Assembly (NCBI RefSeq): GCF_036199905.1
Contig: NZ_CP108109.1
Coordinates: 5,703,501-5,767,500, forward strand
From: Streptomyces sp. NBC_00223
Lineage (GTDB): Bacteria > Actinomycetota > Actinomycetes > Streptomycetales > Streptomycetaceae
DNA length: 64,000 nt
Direction of reading: 5' to 3'
This document shows, piece by piece, positions 15,157-24,362 of the stretch. A program made the translations under genes and the position numbers. Numbering within the stretch: position 1 is the stretch's first letter; each line of letters opens with the position of its first letter. The notes beneath the pieces were generated by a model. That model was given only the letters and a program-made list of their open reading frames with translations. It was not told where the DNA came from and did not search any database.

Positions 15157-18100
15157 ATGACCGGAGTGCGGCACACCGCCTCAGCTGCGGTCGGGCGCAA
15201 GCCCGTCACGATCAGCTTCGCGGGGTACAACCGGGCCTGGGCGGCGTGGATCGCGAGCCGGCTGGAGCGGCACGGCCAGCAGGTGGTGATGCAGCGCTGG
15301 AACATCAACCCCGGTGACTCCATCGAGCAGGGGTTACGCGATCTGCTGCTGTCCGAGGGCCGTGTGCTGATCGTGCTCAGCGAGTGGTACTTCCGGCTCG
15401 GGCCGCGCACCCACGACGAGTGGAACACCGCGCTGCGCGCCGTCGTCCCGCCGCACGGCGACCGCTTCGCCGCCGTCGCGGTCACCTCCGCCGCACTGCC
15501 CGGCGCGGTCGCCTCGCTCGGCGCCGCCGACCTGTGGGGCCTGGGCGCCGCCGAGGCCGAGCGCCGGCTGCTCGCCCGCCTGGGCATCACCCCCTCCCGC
15601 GGCTCCGTCGGCGACACCCTCGGCGGCTCCAACGGCCCCCGCTTCCCGCTGGAACAGCCCGCCGTCTGGGGCGGCGTACCGCGCCGCAACACCCGCTTCA
15701 CCGGCCGCGAGCAACTGCTCTACGAACTCCACCAGCAGCTCAGCCAGGCCGAACCCGGCGCCGCCGTCGCCACCCTGCACGGCCTGTCCGGCGTCGGGAA
15801 GACGCACATCGCCACGGAGTACGTCTACCGCTTCGGCCCCGAGTACGACGTGGTGTGGTGGGTGAGGGCCAGCGAACGCGGCACCCTGCGCGAGAAACTG
15901 GCCGGCCTCGCCCCCGCCCTCGGCCTGGTCACCGGCCGTGAGTACGGCGAGCGGCTGCGCGCGGTGCGCGACGCGCTGCGCCGCGGCGACCCGTACTTCC
16001 GCTGGCTGGTGGTGCTGGACGGCGCCGACCAGCCCGAGGAGATCCACGACCTGGTGCCCAGCGGCCCCGGCCATGTCCTGATCACCTCGCAGAACCGCGA
16101 GTGGGGCGAGCACAACAGCGCCCTGATCGAGGTGCCGGTCTACGACCGGGGGGAGTCGGTCGCGTTCGTCCGCCGCCGCGCCCCCCGGCTCGACGACGCC
16201 GACGCCGACCGCCTCGCCGACGCCCTCGGCGACCTCGCGCTCGCCCTGGACCAGAACGCGGGCGCGCTCAACGACTCCACCATGCAGGTCGACGAGTATC
16301 TGGACCTGCTGCGGCACGGCGCCGACGTCGAACCCGGCCTCAAGGTCGCCGCCGACTTCCAGATGACCTACTACACGGCCTTCTCGATACTGCTCAACCG
16401 GCTCCGCGAGGACAAACCGGAAGCGGTCGACCTGCTGCGGCTGTGTGTGTTCTTCGCACCGGGCCCGATCCCGGTACGGCTGCTGCGCGACCTCACCGTC
16501 CGCGATCTGCCCGAGCAGCTGACCGGGCTGATGGAGGACCCGCTGCTGTGGAACTCCGCGATCAGCAAGCTGGCCCAGTGGTCGGTCATCCAGTCCGATC
16601 CGCAGGAGACCGGCGCCGAGGAGTCGGTCGGCTCCACCGAGGTCATCCAGATGCACCGGCTGGTCTACCAGGCCGTGCGCGCCGACATGCCCGAGGAGGA
16701 GCAGGACACCTACTCCCGGGTGGTCCGCAAGATCCTGGCCGCCGCCGACCCCGCCCGGCCCGCCGACACCCGGCTGTGGCCGCGCTACGCCGAGATCGTC
16801 CCGCATCTGCGGGCGTCCGGCGCGCTGGACAGCACCAACCCCGAGATCCAGCAGATGGTCCTCAACTGCCTGCGCTATCTCTACCTTTCCGGTGAGTACC
16901 GGGTCGGGCTGCGGATCGCCCAGCTCACCCACGAGCGCTGGCCGAACGTCCTGGAGCCCGGCCACCCCCGGCTGTGGGAGCTGATCCACCACCAGTCCAA
17001 CCTGATGCGGGCCACCGGCGCCAACGCCGAGACCGAGGCCATCGACCGGCGGGCGTACGAGGAACTGAAGGCCGAGCGGGGCCCGGACGACCTGCTCACC
17101 CTGCGGGCCGCCAGCGGTCTCGCGGCCGATGTGCGCAACCTCGGCCACTACGACGAGGCACTGGAGCTGTCCCGGTACGTCGGCGACGGCTACCGCGCGC
17201 TCGTCGGGCCCGACGACTCCCGCACCCTGATCGCCCAGAACAACATCGCCCTCACCTACCGGCTGCTCGGCCGCTACGAGGACGCGCTCAACCTCGACCA
17301 GGAGACCATGGAGGCGCTGCGCGAGCAGTTGCGCGACCGCCACAACTGGACGCTCTCCTCGGAGAATTCCTACGCCACCGACCTGCGGCTGCTCGGCCGC
17401 TACGAGCAGGCCACCTCGGTGCAGGAACGCAACGCCGAGATCCACCGCAGCGTGCTCGGCGCCGACAACCCGCAGACCCTGCGGGCCGAGCACAATCTGG
17501 CGCTGTGCTACTACCGCGGCGGCGACCGCCCCCGCGCGGCCAATCTGATGGCCCGGCTGCTGGAACGCAGCGAGCGGGTGATCGGCGACCGCGAGCCGCT
17601 GACGCTGCGGGTCGCGGTCACCTACTCCACCTTCGAGCGGGAGCACGGCGACCTCGACCGGGCCCGTGAGCTGGGCGAGTCCTCGCTGCGGCACTACCGC
17701 GAGCAGTTGGGCGAGCAGCACCCGTACACCGCGGGCACGCTCGCCAACCACGCGCTGCTGCTGCGGTCGGCGGGCGAGCGGCAGCAGTCGCAGATCGAGG
17801 CCGAGGACGCCCTGATCGCGATGACCAGGGCGGTGGGCGAGCTCCACCCCTGGACGCTGGCCTGCGCGCTCAATGTCGCCGCCGCCCGCAACCTCGGGGG
17901 CGACCCGGAGAGCGCCGCCGAGCTGAGCCGGACCACCGCCGACCGGGCGGCCGCGCGGCTCGGCAGAAACCATCCGCTCACCCTGTCCTGCCGGATCGCG
18001 CTCGCCACCGACCTGCGCAATCTGCGCAGACGTCAGGAGGCGGACAAGATCGAGGAAGAGGCGCTGTCCGCGCTCACCAGGACACTCGGCCCGCAGCACC

Positions 18101-18165
18101 ACCACACGGTCTCGGCCCGCTCCCGCACCCGGCCGTACTGGGACTTCGAGCCGTTCAGCTCCTGA
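15157..18165 (+). CDS. fxsT: FxsT: TIR-like / NB-ARC / TPR protein of the FxSxx-COOH system
   Basis: The 1002-residue protein has three modules. Residues 15-115 are TIR-like (TISFAGYNRAWAAWIASRLE, then VLIVLSEWYF and E88 in RTHDEW, at the place of the TIR NADase glutamate). Residues 180-480 are a STAND/NB-ARC ATPase with P-loop GLSGVGKTH (209-217) and the Walker B-like WLVVLDGAD. Residues 570-990 are kinesin-light-chain-type TPRs of about 42 residues (for example NIALTYRLLGRYEDALNLD). This is the architecture of an NLR-like sensor. In FxSxx-COOH clusters it is the TPR partner whose job is unknown. TPR sensing of the peptide or a pathogen factor, then TIR activation, is a reasonable but unproven model. 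Confidence 0.88.
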   Translation: MTGVRHTASAAVGRKPVTISFAGYNRAWAAWIASRLERHGQQVVMQRWNINPGDSIEQGLRDLLLSEGRVLIVLSEWYFRLGPRTHDEWNTALRAVVPPHGDRFAAVAVTSAALPGAVASLGAADLWGLGAAEAERRLLARLGITPSRGSVGDTLGGSNGPRFPLEQPAVWGGVPRRNTRFTGREQLLYELHQQLSQAEPGAAVATLHGLSGVGKTHIATEYVYRFGPEYDVVWWVRASERGTLREKLAGLAPALGLVTGREYGERLRAVRDALRRGDPYFRWLVVLDGADQPEEIHDLVPSGPGHVLITSQNREWGEHNSALIEVPVYDRGESVAFVRRRAPRLDDADADRLADALGDLALALDQNAGALNDSTMQVDEYLDLLRHGADVEPGLKVAADFQMTYYTAFSILLNRLREDKPEAVDLLRLCVFFAPGPIPVRLLRDLTVRDLPEQLTGLMEDPLLWNSAISKLAQWSVIQSDPQETGAEESVGSTEVIQMHRLVYQAVRADMPEEEQDTYSRVVRKILAAADPARPADTRLWPRYAEIVPHLRASGALDSTNPEIQQMVLNCLRYLYLSGEYRVGLRIAQLTHERWPNVLEPGHPRLWELIHHQSNLMRATGANAETEAIDRRAYEELKAERGPDDLLTLRAASGLAADVRNLGHYDEALELSRYVGDGYRALVGPDDSRTLIAQNNIALTYRLLGRYEDALNLDQETMEALREQLRDRHNWTLSSENSYATDLRLLGRYEQATSVQERNAEIHRSVLGADNPQTLRAEHNLALCYYRGGDRPRAANLMARLLERSERVIGDREPLTLRVAVTYSTFEREHGDLDRARELGESSLRHYREQLGEQHPYTAGTLANHALLLRSAGERQQSQIEAEDALIAMTRAVGELHPWTLACALNVAAARNLGGDPESAAELSRTTADRAAARLGRNHPLTLSCRIALATDLRNLRRRQEADKIEEEALSALTRTLGPQHHHTVSARSRTRPYWDFEPFSS

Positions 18166-18194
18166 GCCGCGGTCGCGGACGAAGAACACGTGAA

Positions 18195-18249
18195 CGGCGA
18201 ACGGCCGGGTCCCCGTACCTGCGCGGTACGGGGACCCGGCCGTTCGCCG
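18195..18249. terminator. 25-bp perfect hairpin, two-way terminator
   Basis: Arms 18195-18219 and 18225-18249 are perfectly complementary with a 5-nt loop (tgcgc). It lies 30 bp after the fxsT stop and 30 bp from the kgd stop on the other strand, so it should terminate both. Confidence 0.9.
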
Positions 18250-18280
18250 TGCCGTCAGGCACGGGAAGCCATCGGGACCG

Positions 18281-21200
18281 TCAGATCTCGAAGACCTCGT
18301 TGATCAGCTCCTCCTGCTGGGCCTGGTGCCGCTTGGCAGAGCCCACCGCCGGCGAGGACGACGCCGGGCGGGACACCCGGCGCAGCCGGTCCGCGTTGTC
18401 CGGGGCCGCGCCCAGGACCAGATCCAGGTGGTCGATCAGGTTGAGCGCGATGAACGGCCAGGCACCCTGGTTCGCGGGCTCGTCCTGCGCCCACACGAAC
18501 TTCTGCGCCTTGGTGTACGGCGCCATGGCCTCCTGGAGTTCGGCGCCCGGCAGCGGGTACAGCCGCTCGATGCGGATGAACGCGATGTCGGTCACCCCGC
18601 GCCGGTCCCGCTCGGCGATCAGGTCGTAGTAGACCTTGCCGGAGCAGAAGACGACCTTGCGGACCGCCTCGGGCTCCACCGAGCTGTCGCCGATCACCGG
18701 CTGGAAGACGCCGTCGGTGAAGTCCTCGGCCTTCGACGCCGCCGCCTTGAGCCGGAGCATCGACTTCGGGGTGAAGACGATCAGCGGCTTGTGGTGCGGG
18801 TTGTGCACCTGCCAGCGCAGCAGGTGGAAGTAGTTGGCCGGGGTCGTCGGCAGCGCGACCGTCATGTTGTTCTGCGCGCACAGCTGGAGGAAGCGCTCGA
18901 TCCGGGCCGAGGAGTGGTCCGGGCCCTGGCCCTCGTAGCCGTGCGGCAGCAGCAGGGTGACGCCAGAGGTCTGGCCCCACTTCTGCTCGGCCGACGAGAT
19001 GAACTCGTCGATGATCGTCGCGGCGCCGTTGGAGAAGTCGCCGAACTGCGCCTCCCACAGCACCAGCGCGTCCGGGCGGGCCAGCGAGTAGCCGTACTCG
19101 AAGCCCATCGCCGCGTACTCGCTCAGCAGCGAGTCGTAGACGTTGTAACGGGCCTGGTCCTCGGACAGGTAGAGCAGCGGGGTGTAGTCCTCGCCGGTCT
19201 CCCGGTCGATGAGCACCGCGTGCCGCTGGCCGAAGGTGCCGCGGCGCGAGTCCTGGCCGGCCAGCCGGACCGGGGTGCCTTCGAGCAGCAGCGAACCGAT
19301 GGCCAGCGTCTCGCCCATGCCCCAGTCGATCGTGCCGTCCTCGACCATCACCGCGCGCCGCTGGAGCTGCGGCAGCAGCCGGGGGTGCACGGTGACGTGC
19401 TCGGGGATGTTGACCTGGGAGGCGGCGATCCGCTTGACGACCTCGGCGGACACCGCGGTCGGCACGGCCACCGGGAACTCCGACTGGTTGTCGCCCTGGT
19501 GGGAGGGCGACGGAGCCGCGGCCGCCTCGCGGACCTCGGTGAAGACCTTCTCCAGCTGCCCCTGGTAGTCCTGGAGCGCCTGCTCGGCCTCTTCCAGGGT
19601 GATGTCGCCCCGGCCGATCAGCGACTCGGTGTAGAGCTTGCGCACCGAGCGCTTCTTGTCGATCAGGTCGTACATCAGCGGCTGGGTGAAGGCCGGGTTG
19701 TCCGACTCGTTGTGACCGCGGCGGCGGTAGCAGATCAGGTCGATCACGACGTCCTTGTTGAACACCTGCCGGAACTCGAAGGCCAGCCGGGCCACCCGGA
19801 CCACGGCCTCCGGGTCGTCGCCGTTGACGTGGAAGATCGGCGCCTCGATCATCCGGGCCACGTCGGTGCAGTACATCGACGAGCGCGCGGACTCGGGGGC
19901 GGCGGTGAAGCCGACCTGGTTGTTGATCACCACGTGCACGGTGCCGCCGGTGCGGTAGCCGCGCAGCTGCGACATGTTGAGCGTCTCCGCGACCACGCCC
20001 TGGCCCGCGAAGGCCGCGTCGCCGTGCAGCGCGATCGGCAGCACGGTGAAGTCGGTGCCCGCCTTGTTGATGATGTCCTGCTTGGCCCGGGCGATGCCCT
20101 CAAGGACCGGGTCGACCGCCTCCAGGTGCGAGGGGTTCGCGGCCAGCGAGACCTTGATCTGCTCGCCGTCCAGCCCCTCGAAGGTGCCGTTGGCGCCCAG
20201 GTGGTACTTCACGTCGCCGGAGCCGTGCATCGACTTCGGGTCGAGGTTGCCCTCGAACTCCCGGAAGATCTGGGCGTACGACTTGCCGACGATGTTCGCC
20301 AGCACATTCAGCCGGCCGCGGTGGGACATGCCGATCACGGCCTCGTCCAGGCGCGACTCGGCGGCGGCGTCGATGACCGCGTCCAGCAGCGGGATGACGG
20401 ACTCGCCGCCCTCCAGCGAGAAGCGCTTCTGGCCGACGTACTTGGTCTGCAGGAAGGTCTCGAACGCCTCGGCCGCGTTCAGCCGGCGCAGGATGCGCAG
20501 CTGCTCCTCGCGCTCGGGCTTGGCCGCCGGGCGCTCGATGCGGTCCTGGATCCACTTGCGCTGCTTGGGGTCCTGGATGTGCATGAACTCCACGCCGACC
20601 GTGCGGCAGTAGGAGTCGCGCAGCACCCCGAGGATGTCGCGCAGCTTCATCACGGACTTGCCCGCGAAACCGCCGACCGCGAACTCGCGCTCCAGGTCCC
20701 ACAGCGTCAGCCCGTGCTCCAGCACGTCCAGGTCGGGGTGCTTGCGCTGGCGGTACTCCAACGGGTCGGTGTCGGCCATCACATGGCCGCGGACCCGGTA
20801 GGAGTGGATCAGCTCGAAGACCCGGGCGGCCTTGGTGACGTCGTCGTCGTGACCGGTGTCGATGTCGGTGCGCCAGCGGACCGGCTCGTACGGGATGCGC
20901 AGCGCGGCGAAGACGTCGTCGTAGAAGTCGTTCTCGCCCAGCAGCAGTTGGTTCATGATGCGCAGGAACTCGCCGGAGGCGGCGCCCTGGATCACCCGGT
21001 GGTCGTAGGTGCTGGTCAGCGTCATGACCTTGGAGATGCCCAGCTTGTTCAGGGTGTCCTGGGAGGTGCCCTGGAACTCGGCCGGGTAGTCCATCGAGCC
21101 GACGCCGAGGATCATGCTCTGACCGGGCATCAGCCGCGGCACGGAGTGCACGGTGCCCAGGCCGCCGGGGTTGGTCAGCGAGGCGGTGACGCCGGTGAAG

Positions 21201-22135
21201 TCGTCCATCGTCAGCTTGCCGGTGCGGGCCCGGCGGACGATGTCCTCGTAGGCCTGCCAGAACTCGAAGAAGTTCAGCGTCTCGGCCTTCTTGATGGCCG
21301 CGACGACGAGCTGACGGTCGCCGTTGGACTTCACCAGGTCGATGGCCAGACCCAGGTTGACGTGGTCCGGCTTGACCAGCGTCGGCTTGCCGTCCCGCTC
21401 CGCGTAGGACCAGTTCATCGACGGCATCGCCTTGAGCGCCTGCACCATCGCGTACCCGATCAGGTGCGTGAAGGAGACCTTGCCGCCGCGGGCGCGCTTG
21501 AGGTGGTTGTTGATGACGATGCGGTTGTCGAAGAGCAGCTTCACCGGCAGGGCGCGGACCGAGGTGGCGGTCGGCAGCTCCAGCGACGCGTGCATGTTCT
21601 TCGCGACGGCGGCGGAGGGGCCGCGCAGCGTGACGTACTCGATCGCGGACGCCGGGGCGCCGTTCTCGGCGGCCTTGGCCGCCGGGGCGATCGGCCGCGG
21701 GGTGGGCGTGGCCGCCGGCCGCGGGGCGGCGGGCTGGGCAGGCGGGGCGGGCGCCACCGGCGGGACGGCCTGCGGCGCCGGGGTGGCCGGGGCGGTCGCG
21801 GCGGCAGCCGCCGCGGCCTGGCCGGAACTCGCCGGTGCGGCGGGTGCGACCGGGGCCGGTGGCACGGGCGCCGCGGGAGCGACGTCGGTGGCGCGCGCGG
21901 CGGCGCCGGAGGCACCACCCTGCCCGGCGGGCGCGGCCGAAGCGGCGGAGCCGTCCGGCTTGTAGTCGGCAAAGAAGTCCCACCAGGCTCGGTCTACCGA
22001 GTTCGGGTCCTGGAGGTACTGCTGGTAAATCTCATCGACAAGCCACTCGTTCGGCCCGAAACTCGCAGCTGGGCCATCGCCCTGCGCTTCGTGGTCGGTC
22101 GAGACACTAGAGCTATTGGGGGACTGTGGCGACAC
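18281..22135 (-). CDS. kgd: Multifunctional 2-oxoglutarate decarboxylase/dehydrogenase E1-E2 (Kgd)
   Basis: The 1284-residue protein has the actinobacterial fused form. A short E1-like N-terminus (FGPNEWLVDEIYQQYLQDP) is followed by an Ala/Pro linker and an E2 acyltransferase domain ending in the catalytic YDHRVIQGA motif. The thiamine-diphosphate E1 region includes GMSHRGRLNVLANI, HGDAAFAGQGVV and MPHGYEGQGPDHSSAR-like transketolase sequences. It decarboxylates 2-oxoglutarate in the TCA cycle and works with the shared E2/E3 complex; GarA-type FHA regulation is known in the phylum. I take GTG at 22135 as the start because homologues begin (M)SPQSP; the frame stays open to 22228. The length fits the family. 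Confidence 0.95.
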   Translation of the reverse strand: MSPQSPNSSSVSTDHEAQGDGPAASFGPNEWLVDEIYQQYLQDPNSVDRAWWDFFADYKPDGSAASAAPAGQGGASGAAARATDVAPAAPVPPAPVAPAAPASSGQAAAAAAATAPATPAPQAVPPVAPAPPAQPAAPRPAATPTPRPIAPAAKAAENGAPASAIEYVTLRGPSAAVAKNMHASLELPTATSVRALPVKLLFDNRIVINNHLKRARGGKVSFTHLIGYAMVQALKAMPSMNWSYAERDGKPTLVKPDHVNLGLAIDLVKSNGDRQLVVAAIKKAETLNFFEFWQAYEDIVRRARTGKLTMDDFTGVTASLTNPGGLGTVHSVPRLMPGQSMILGVGSMDYPAEFQGTSQDTLNKLGISKVMTLTSTYDHRVIQGAASGEFLRIMNQLLLGENDFYDDVFAALRIPYEPVRWRTDIDTGHDDDVTKAARVFELIHSYRVRGHVMADTDPLEYRQRKHPDLDVLEHGLTLWDLEREFAVGGFAGKSVMKLRDILGVLRDSYCRTVGVEFMHIQDPKQRKWIQDRIERPAAKPEREEQLRILRRLNAAEAFETFLQTKYVGQKRFSLEGGESVIPLLDAVIDAAAESRLDEAVIGMSHRGRLNVLANIVGKSYAQIFREFEGNLDPKSMHGSGDVKYHLGANGTFEGLDGEQIKVSLAANPSHLEAVDPVLEGIARAKQDIINKAGTDFTVLPIALHGDAAFAGQGVVAETLNMSQLRGYRTGGTVHVVINNQVGFTAAPESARSSMYCTDVARMIEAPIFHVNGDDPEAVVRVARLAFEFRQVFNKDVVIDLICYRRRGHNESDNPAFTQPLMYDLIDKKRSVRKLYTESLIGRGDITLEEAEQALQDYQGQLEKVFTEVREAAAAPSPSHQGDNQSEFPVAVPTAVSAEVVKRIAASQVNIPEHVTVHPRLLPQLQRRAVMVEDGTIDWGMGETLAIGSLLLEGTPVRLAGQDSRRGTFGQRHAVLIDRETGEDYTPLLYLSEDQARYNVYDSLLSEYAAMGFEYGYSLARPDALVLWEAQFGDFSNGAATIIDEFISSAEQKWGQTSGVTLLLPHGYEGQGPDHSSARIERFLQLCAQNNMTVALPTTPANYFHLLRWQVHNPHHKPLIVFTPKSMLRLKAAASKAEDFTDGVFQPVIGDSSVEPEAVRKVVFCSGKVYYDLIAERDRRGVTDIAFIRIERLYPLPGAELQEAMAPYTKAQKFVWAQDEPANQGAWPFIALNLIDHLDLVLGAAPDNADRLRRVSRPASSSPAVGSAKRHQAQQEELINEVFEI

Positions 22136-22397
22136 GGCGGCAACCGCCCTCTTCCGCTTCACAAGATGGTGGACAGCGGAAATTAAGGCTACGCCTACCG
22201 GGAGGTCTCTTGCAGTCGCGGGGCCCACTCGTCGTGCAAGTCACACCCGAAGTCTGGTTTCGGAGCGGTTCCTGGCGGGAAAGCGGTCCCTCTTGAGGGT
22301 TGTGGGCAAACCCTCCGCGTAGCCGTACGGGTACGGTCCGCGACGCGCTGGAGGCCACCGGCAGCCGCCGTCTCGGGCCGCCGCCGTTCGGGCGGCG
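22136..22397. promoter_or_regulatory. Upstream region of kgd
   Basis: 262 bp without a convincing gene. It holds an inverted repeat GAGGGTT / AACCCTC (22295-22301 and 22309-22315), about 160 bp upstream of the kgd start. No clear -35/-10 pair was recognised. The sensor kinase gene ends at 22398, so kgd needs its own promoter unless there is readthrough. Confidence 0.4.
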
Positions 22398-23486
22398 TCA
22401 ACGTGCGGCCGCCGCGGCACCCGGAAGAGTGACGTGAATGCGGCAGCCACGCGGAGATTCGGCCACTTCTATTCGTCCGCCGTGCAGATCCACCGCCCAG
22501 CGCGCGATGGCCAGACCCAGCCCCGTACCGCCGTCGCCGCCCGGGTGCGAGCCGCGGTGGAAGCGGTCGAAGACCCGTACCCGGTCGGCCTCGGGGATGC
22601 CGGGGCCCTCGTCGCGCACCTCCAGATCCAGGCTGCCGGGCGTGGGGCCGGAGCGGGCCCGTACGGTGACCCGGCCGCCCGGAGGGCTGTGCTTGACGGC
22701 GTTGTCGACCAGATTGGCCACCACCTGGTGCAGCCGCTCGCCGTCGGCGTAGGCGATCAGCTCCGGCGGGGAGACGTCCAGATGCAGATGGACGTCGGCG
22801 CGCGGCCGGGAGCGGGAGCCGGTGGCCTTGGTGCTCTCCATGCCCAGGCTCGCGGTCCTGATCACCGCCGAGAGATACGGCCAGACCTCGAACCGCTTGG
22901 TGTCGAGCCGTACGGCCCCGCTGTCCAGCCGGGACAGGTCGAGCAGCTGGCTGACCAGCTTGCCGAGCCGTTCCGTCTGCTGGAGGGCCAGGCGCATGGT
23001 CTCGGGGTCGGCGGCGGACACCCCGTCCACCACGTTCTCCAGCACCGCCCGCAGCGCGGCGATCGGGGTCCGCAGCTCATGTGAGACATTTGCCACGAGT
23101 TCCTTGCGGTGGCGGTCGGCCGCGGCCAGGTCGGCGGCCATCCGGTTGAAGGTCTCGGCCAGTTCACCGACCTCGTCCCTGCGCACCCGGGCCACCCGGC
23201 GGCTGTAGTCGCCCGCCGCCATCGCCCGGGCCACCGCCGTCATCTCGCGCAGCGGCGCGGTCAGCCCGGTGGCCATGATCTGGGTGATCAGCAGCGAGGC
23301 GATGATCGAGAAGATCGTGATCACCCGGATCTCGGTCGCCGAGTGGATGGCGACGATCACCAGCAGCGTGGTGATACCCACGGAGAGCAGGACGAGCCCT
23401 TGCAGGGCGGCCTTGATCGACCGCATCGGGTCCCAGGGGCGCAGCGCGGCCCACACCCGGCGGCCGAGCCGGGCCAGGCGTCTCAC
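22398..23486 (-). CDS. Sensor histidine kinase (HAMP-HisKA-HATPase)
   Basis: The 362-residue protein has two hydrophobic segments near the N-terminus (about residues 25-48 and 54-72) with almost no loop between them. A HAMP domain follows, then HisKA with the H-box VSHELRTPIAALRA, and a HATPase with the N-box VANLVDNAVKHSPPGG and G-boxes EGPGIPEAD and GTGLGLAIARWAV. The tiny extracytoplasmic part suggests it senses a membrane or intracellular signal. It follows its response regulator by 93 bp on the same strand. The GTG at 23486 is used as the start. The immediate neighbour is kgd, but a regulatory link to it is only suggested by position. Confidence 0.93.
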   Translation of the reverse strand: MRRLARLGRRVWAALRPWDPMRSIKAALQGLVLLSVGITTLLVIVAIHSATEIRVITIFSIIASLLITQIMATGLTAPLREMTAVARAMAAGDYSRRVARVRRDEVGELAETFNRMAADLAAADRHRKELVANVSHELRTPIAALRAVLENVVDGVSAADPETMRLALQQTERLGKLVSQLLDLSRLDSGAVRLDTKRFEVWPYLSAVIRTASLGMESTKATGSRSRPRADVHLHLDVSPPELIAYADGERLHQVVANLVDNAVKHSPPGGRVTVRARSGPTPGSLDLEVRDEGPGIPEADRVRVFDRFHRGSHPGGDGGTGLGLAIARWAVDLHGGRIEVAESPRGCRIHVTLPGAAAAAR

Positions 23487-23579
23487 GCGGGCCTCACGGC
23501 GCGGGCTTAGGGTGCGCGGTCCGCGGACGCCGGGCCACCGCGCTCACGGTCCTGGGGCGCCGGGAGTGCGCGCTCCGGA

Positions 23580-24293
23580 TCATGAGACGGGGGTCTCCAG
23601 CGCGTAGCCCACGCCGTGGACCGTACGGATGCGCTCGGCGCCGATCTTCCGGCGCAGCGCCTTGACATGGCTGTCGACGGTACGGGTGCCGGACGCGTCG
23701 GCCCAGTCCCACACCTCGGCGAGCAACTGCTCCCGGGAGAGCACCGCGCGCGGCTGCTGCGCCAGGCACACCAGCAGCTCGAACTCGGTCGGCGTCAGGT
23801 GCACGTCCCCGCCGCGCACCCGGACCCGCCGCTGCGCGTGGTCGATCTCCAGGTCGCCGAGGTGGATGCTGGCGCCGCGGGCGCTCTGCGCGGCCGTCGC
23901 GGCCCGCTCGACCCTGCGCAGCAGTACGTGCACCCGGGCGGCCAGCTCGCGCATCGAGAACGGCTTGGTCATGTAGTCGTCGGCCCCGACGCCCAGACCG
24001 ACCAGCATGTCGGTCTCGTCGTCGCGCGCGGTCAGCATGAGTACGGACACCGGCCGGTCGGCCTGCACCCGCCGGCAGACCTCCAGCCCGTCGTATCCGG
24101 GCAGCATCACGTCCAGCACCAGCAGATCGGGCTGCCAGGAGTGCGCCGCGTCCACAGCCGAAGGGCCGTCACCCGCGGTGCGTACCTGAAACCCCTCCGC
24201 CTGCAGCCGGGCCGCGATCGCCTGCGTGATCGTCTGGTCGTCCTCGACCACCAGCACCCGGCGCTGCGTGCCCGTCGTCTGCGTGCTGTCCAC
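23580..24293 (-). CDS. OmpR/PhoB-family response regulator
   Basis: The 237-residue protein has a receiver domain (RRVLVVEDDQTIT with the acidic pair, LLVLDVMLPGYDGLE with the phospho-acceptor Asp, MLTAR, and the KPF lysine) followed by an OmpR-type winged-helix domain (LTPTEFELLVCLAQ, REQLLAEVWDWA, TVDSHVKALRRKIG). It is the cognate regulator of the kinase gene that follows. The ATG at 24293 is upstream of all conserved parts. No target site was recognised in the adjacent intergenic DNA. Confidence 0.95.
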   Translation of the reverse strand: MDSTQTTGTQRRVLVVEDDQTITQAIAARLQAEGFQVRTAGDGPSAVDAAHSWQPDLLVLDVMLPGYDGLEVCRRVQADRPVSVLMLTARDDETDMLVGLGVGADDYMTKPFSMRELAARVHVLLRRVERAATAAQSARGASIHLGDLEIDHAQRRVRVRGGDVHLTPTEFELLVCLAQQPRAVLSREQLLAEVWDWADASGTRTVDSHVKALRRKIGAERIRTVHGVGYALETPVS

Positions 24294-24362
24294 TTCCGCC
24301 CCACAACGTCGTCCTGATACCGGCAGACTACGGGGCGGGCCGTCGCCCTGACTATGACGCCT

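Noticed and set aside
18326..22186. A 1286-codon plus-strand open frame over kgd
   Set aside because: Antisense of a firmly identified enzyme gene and without motifs; a high-GC artefact.
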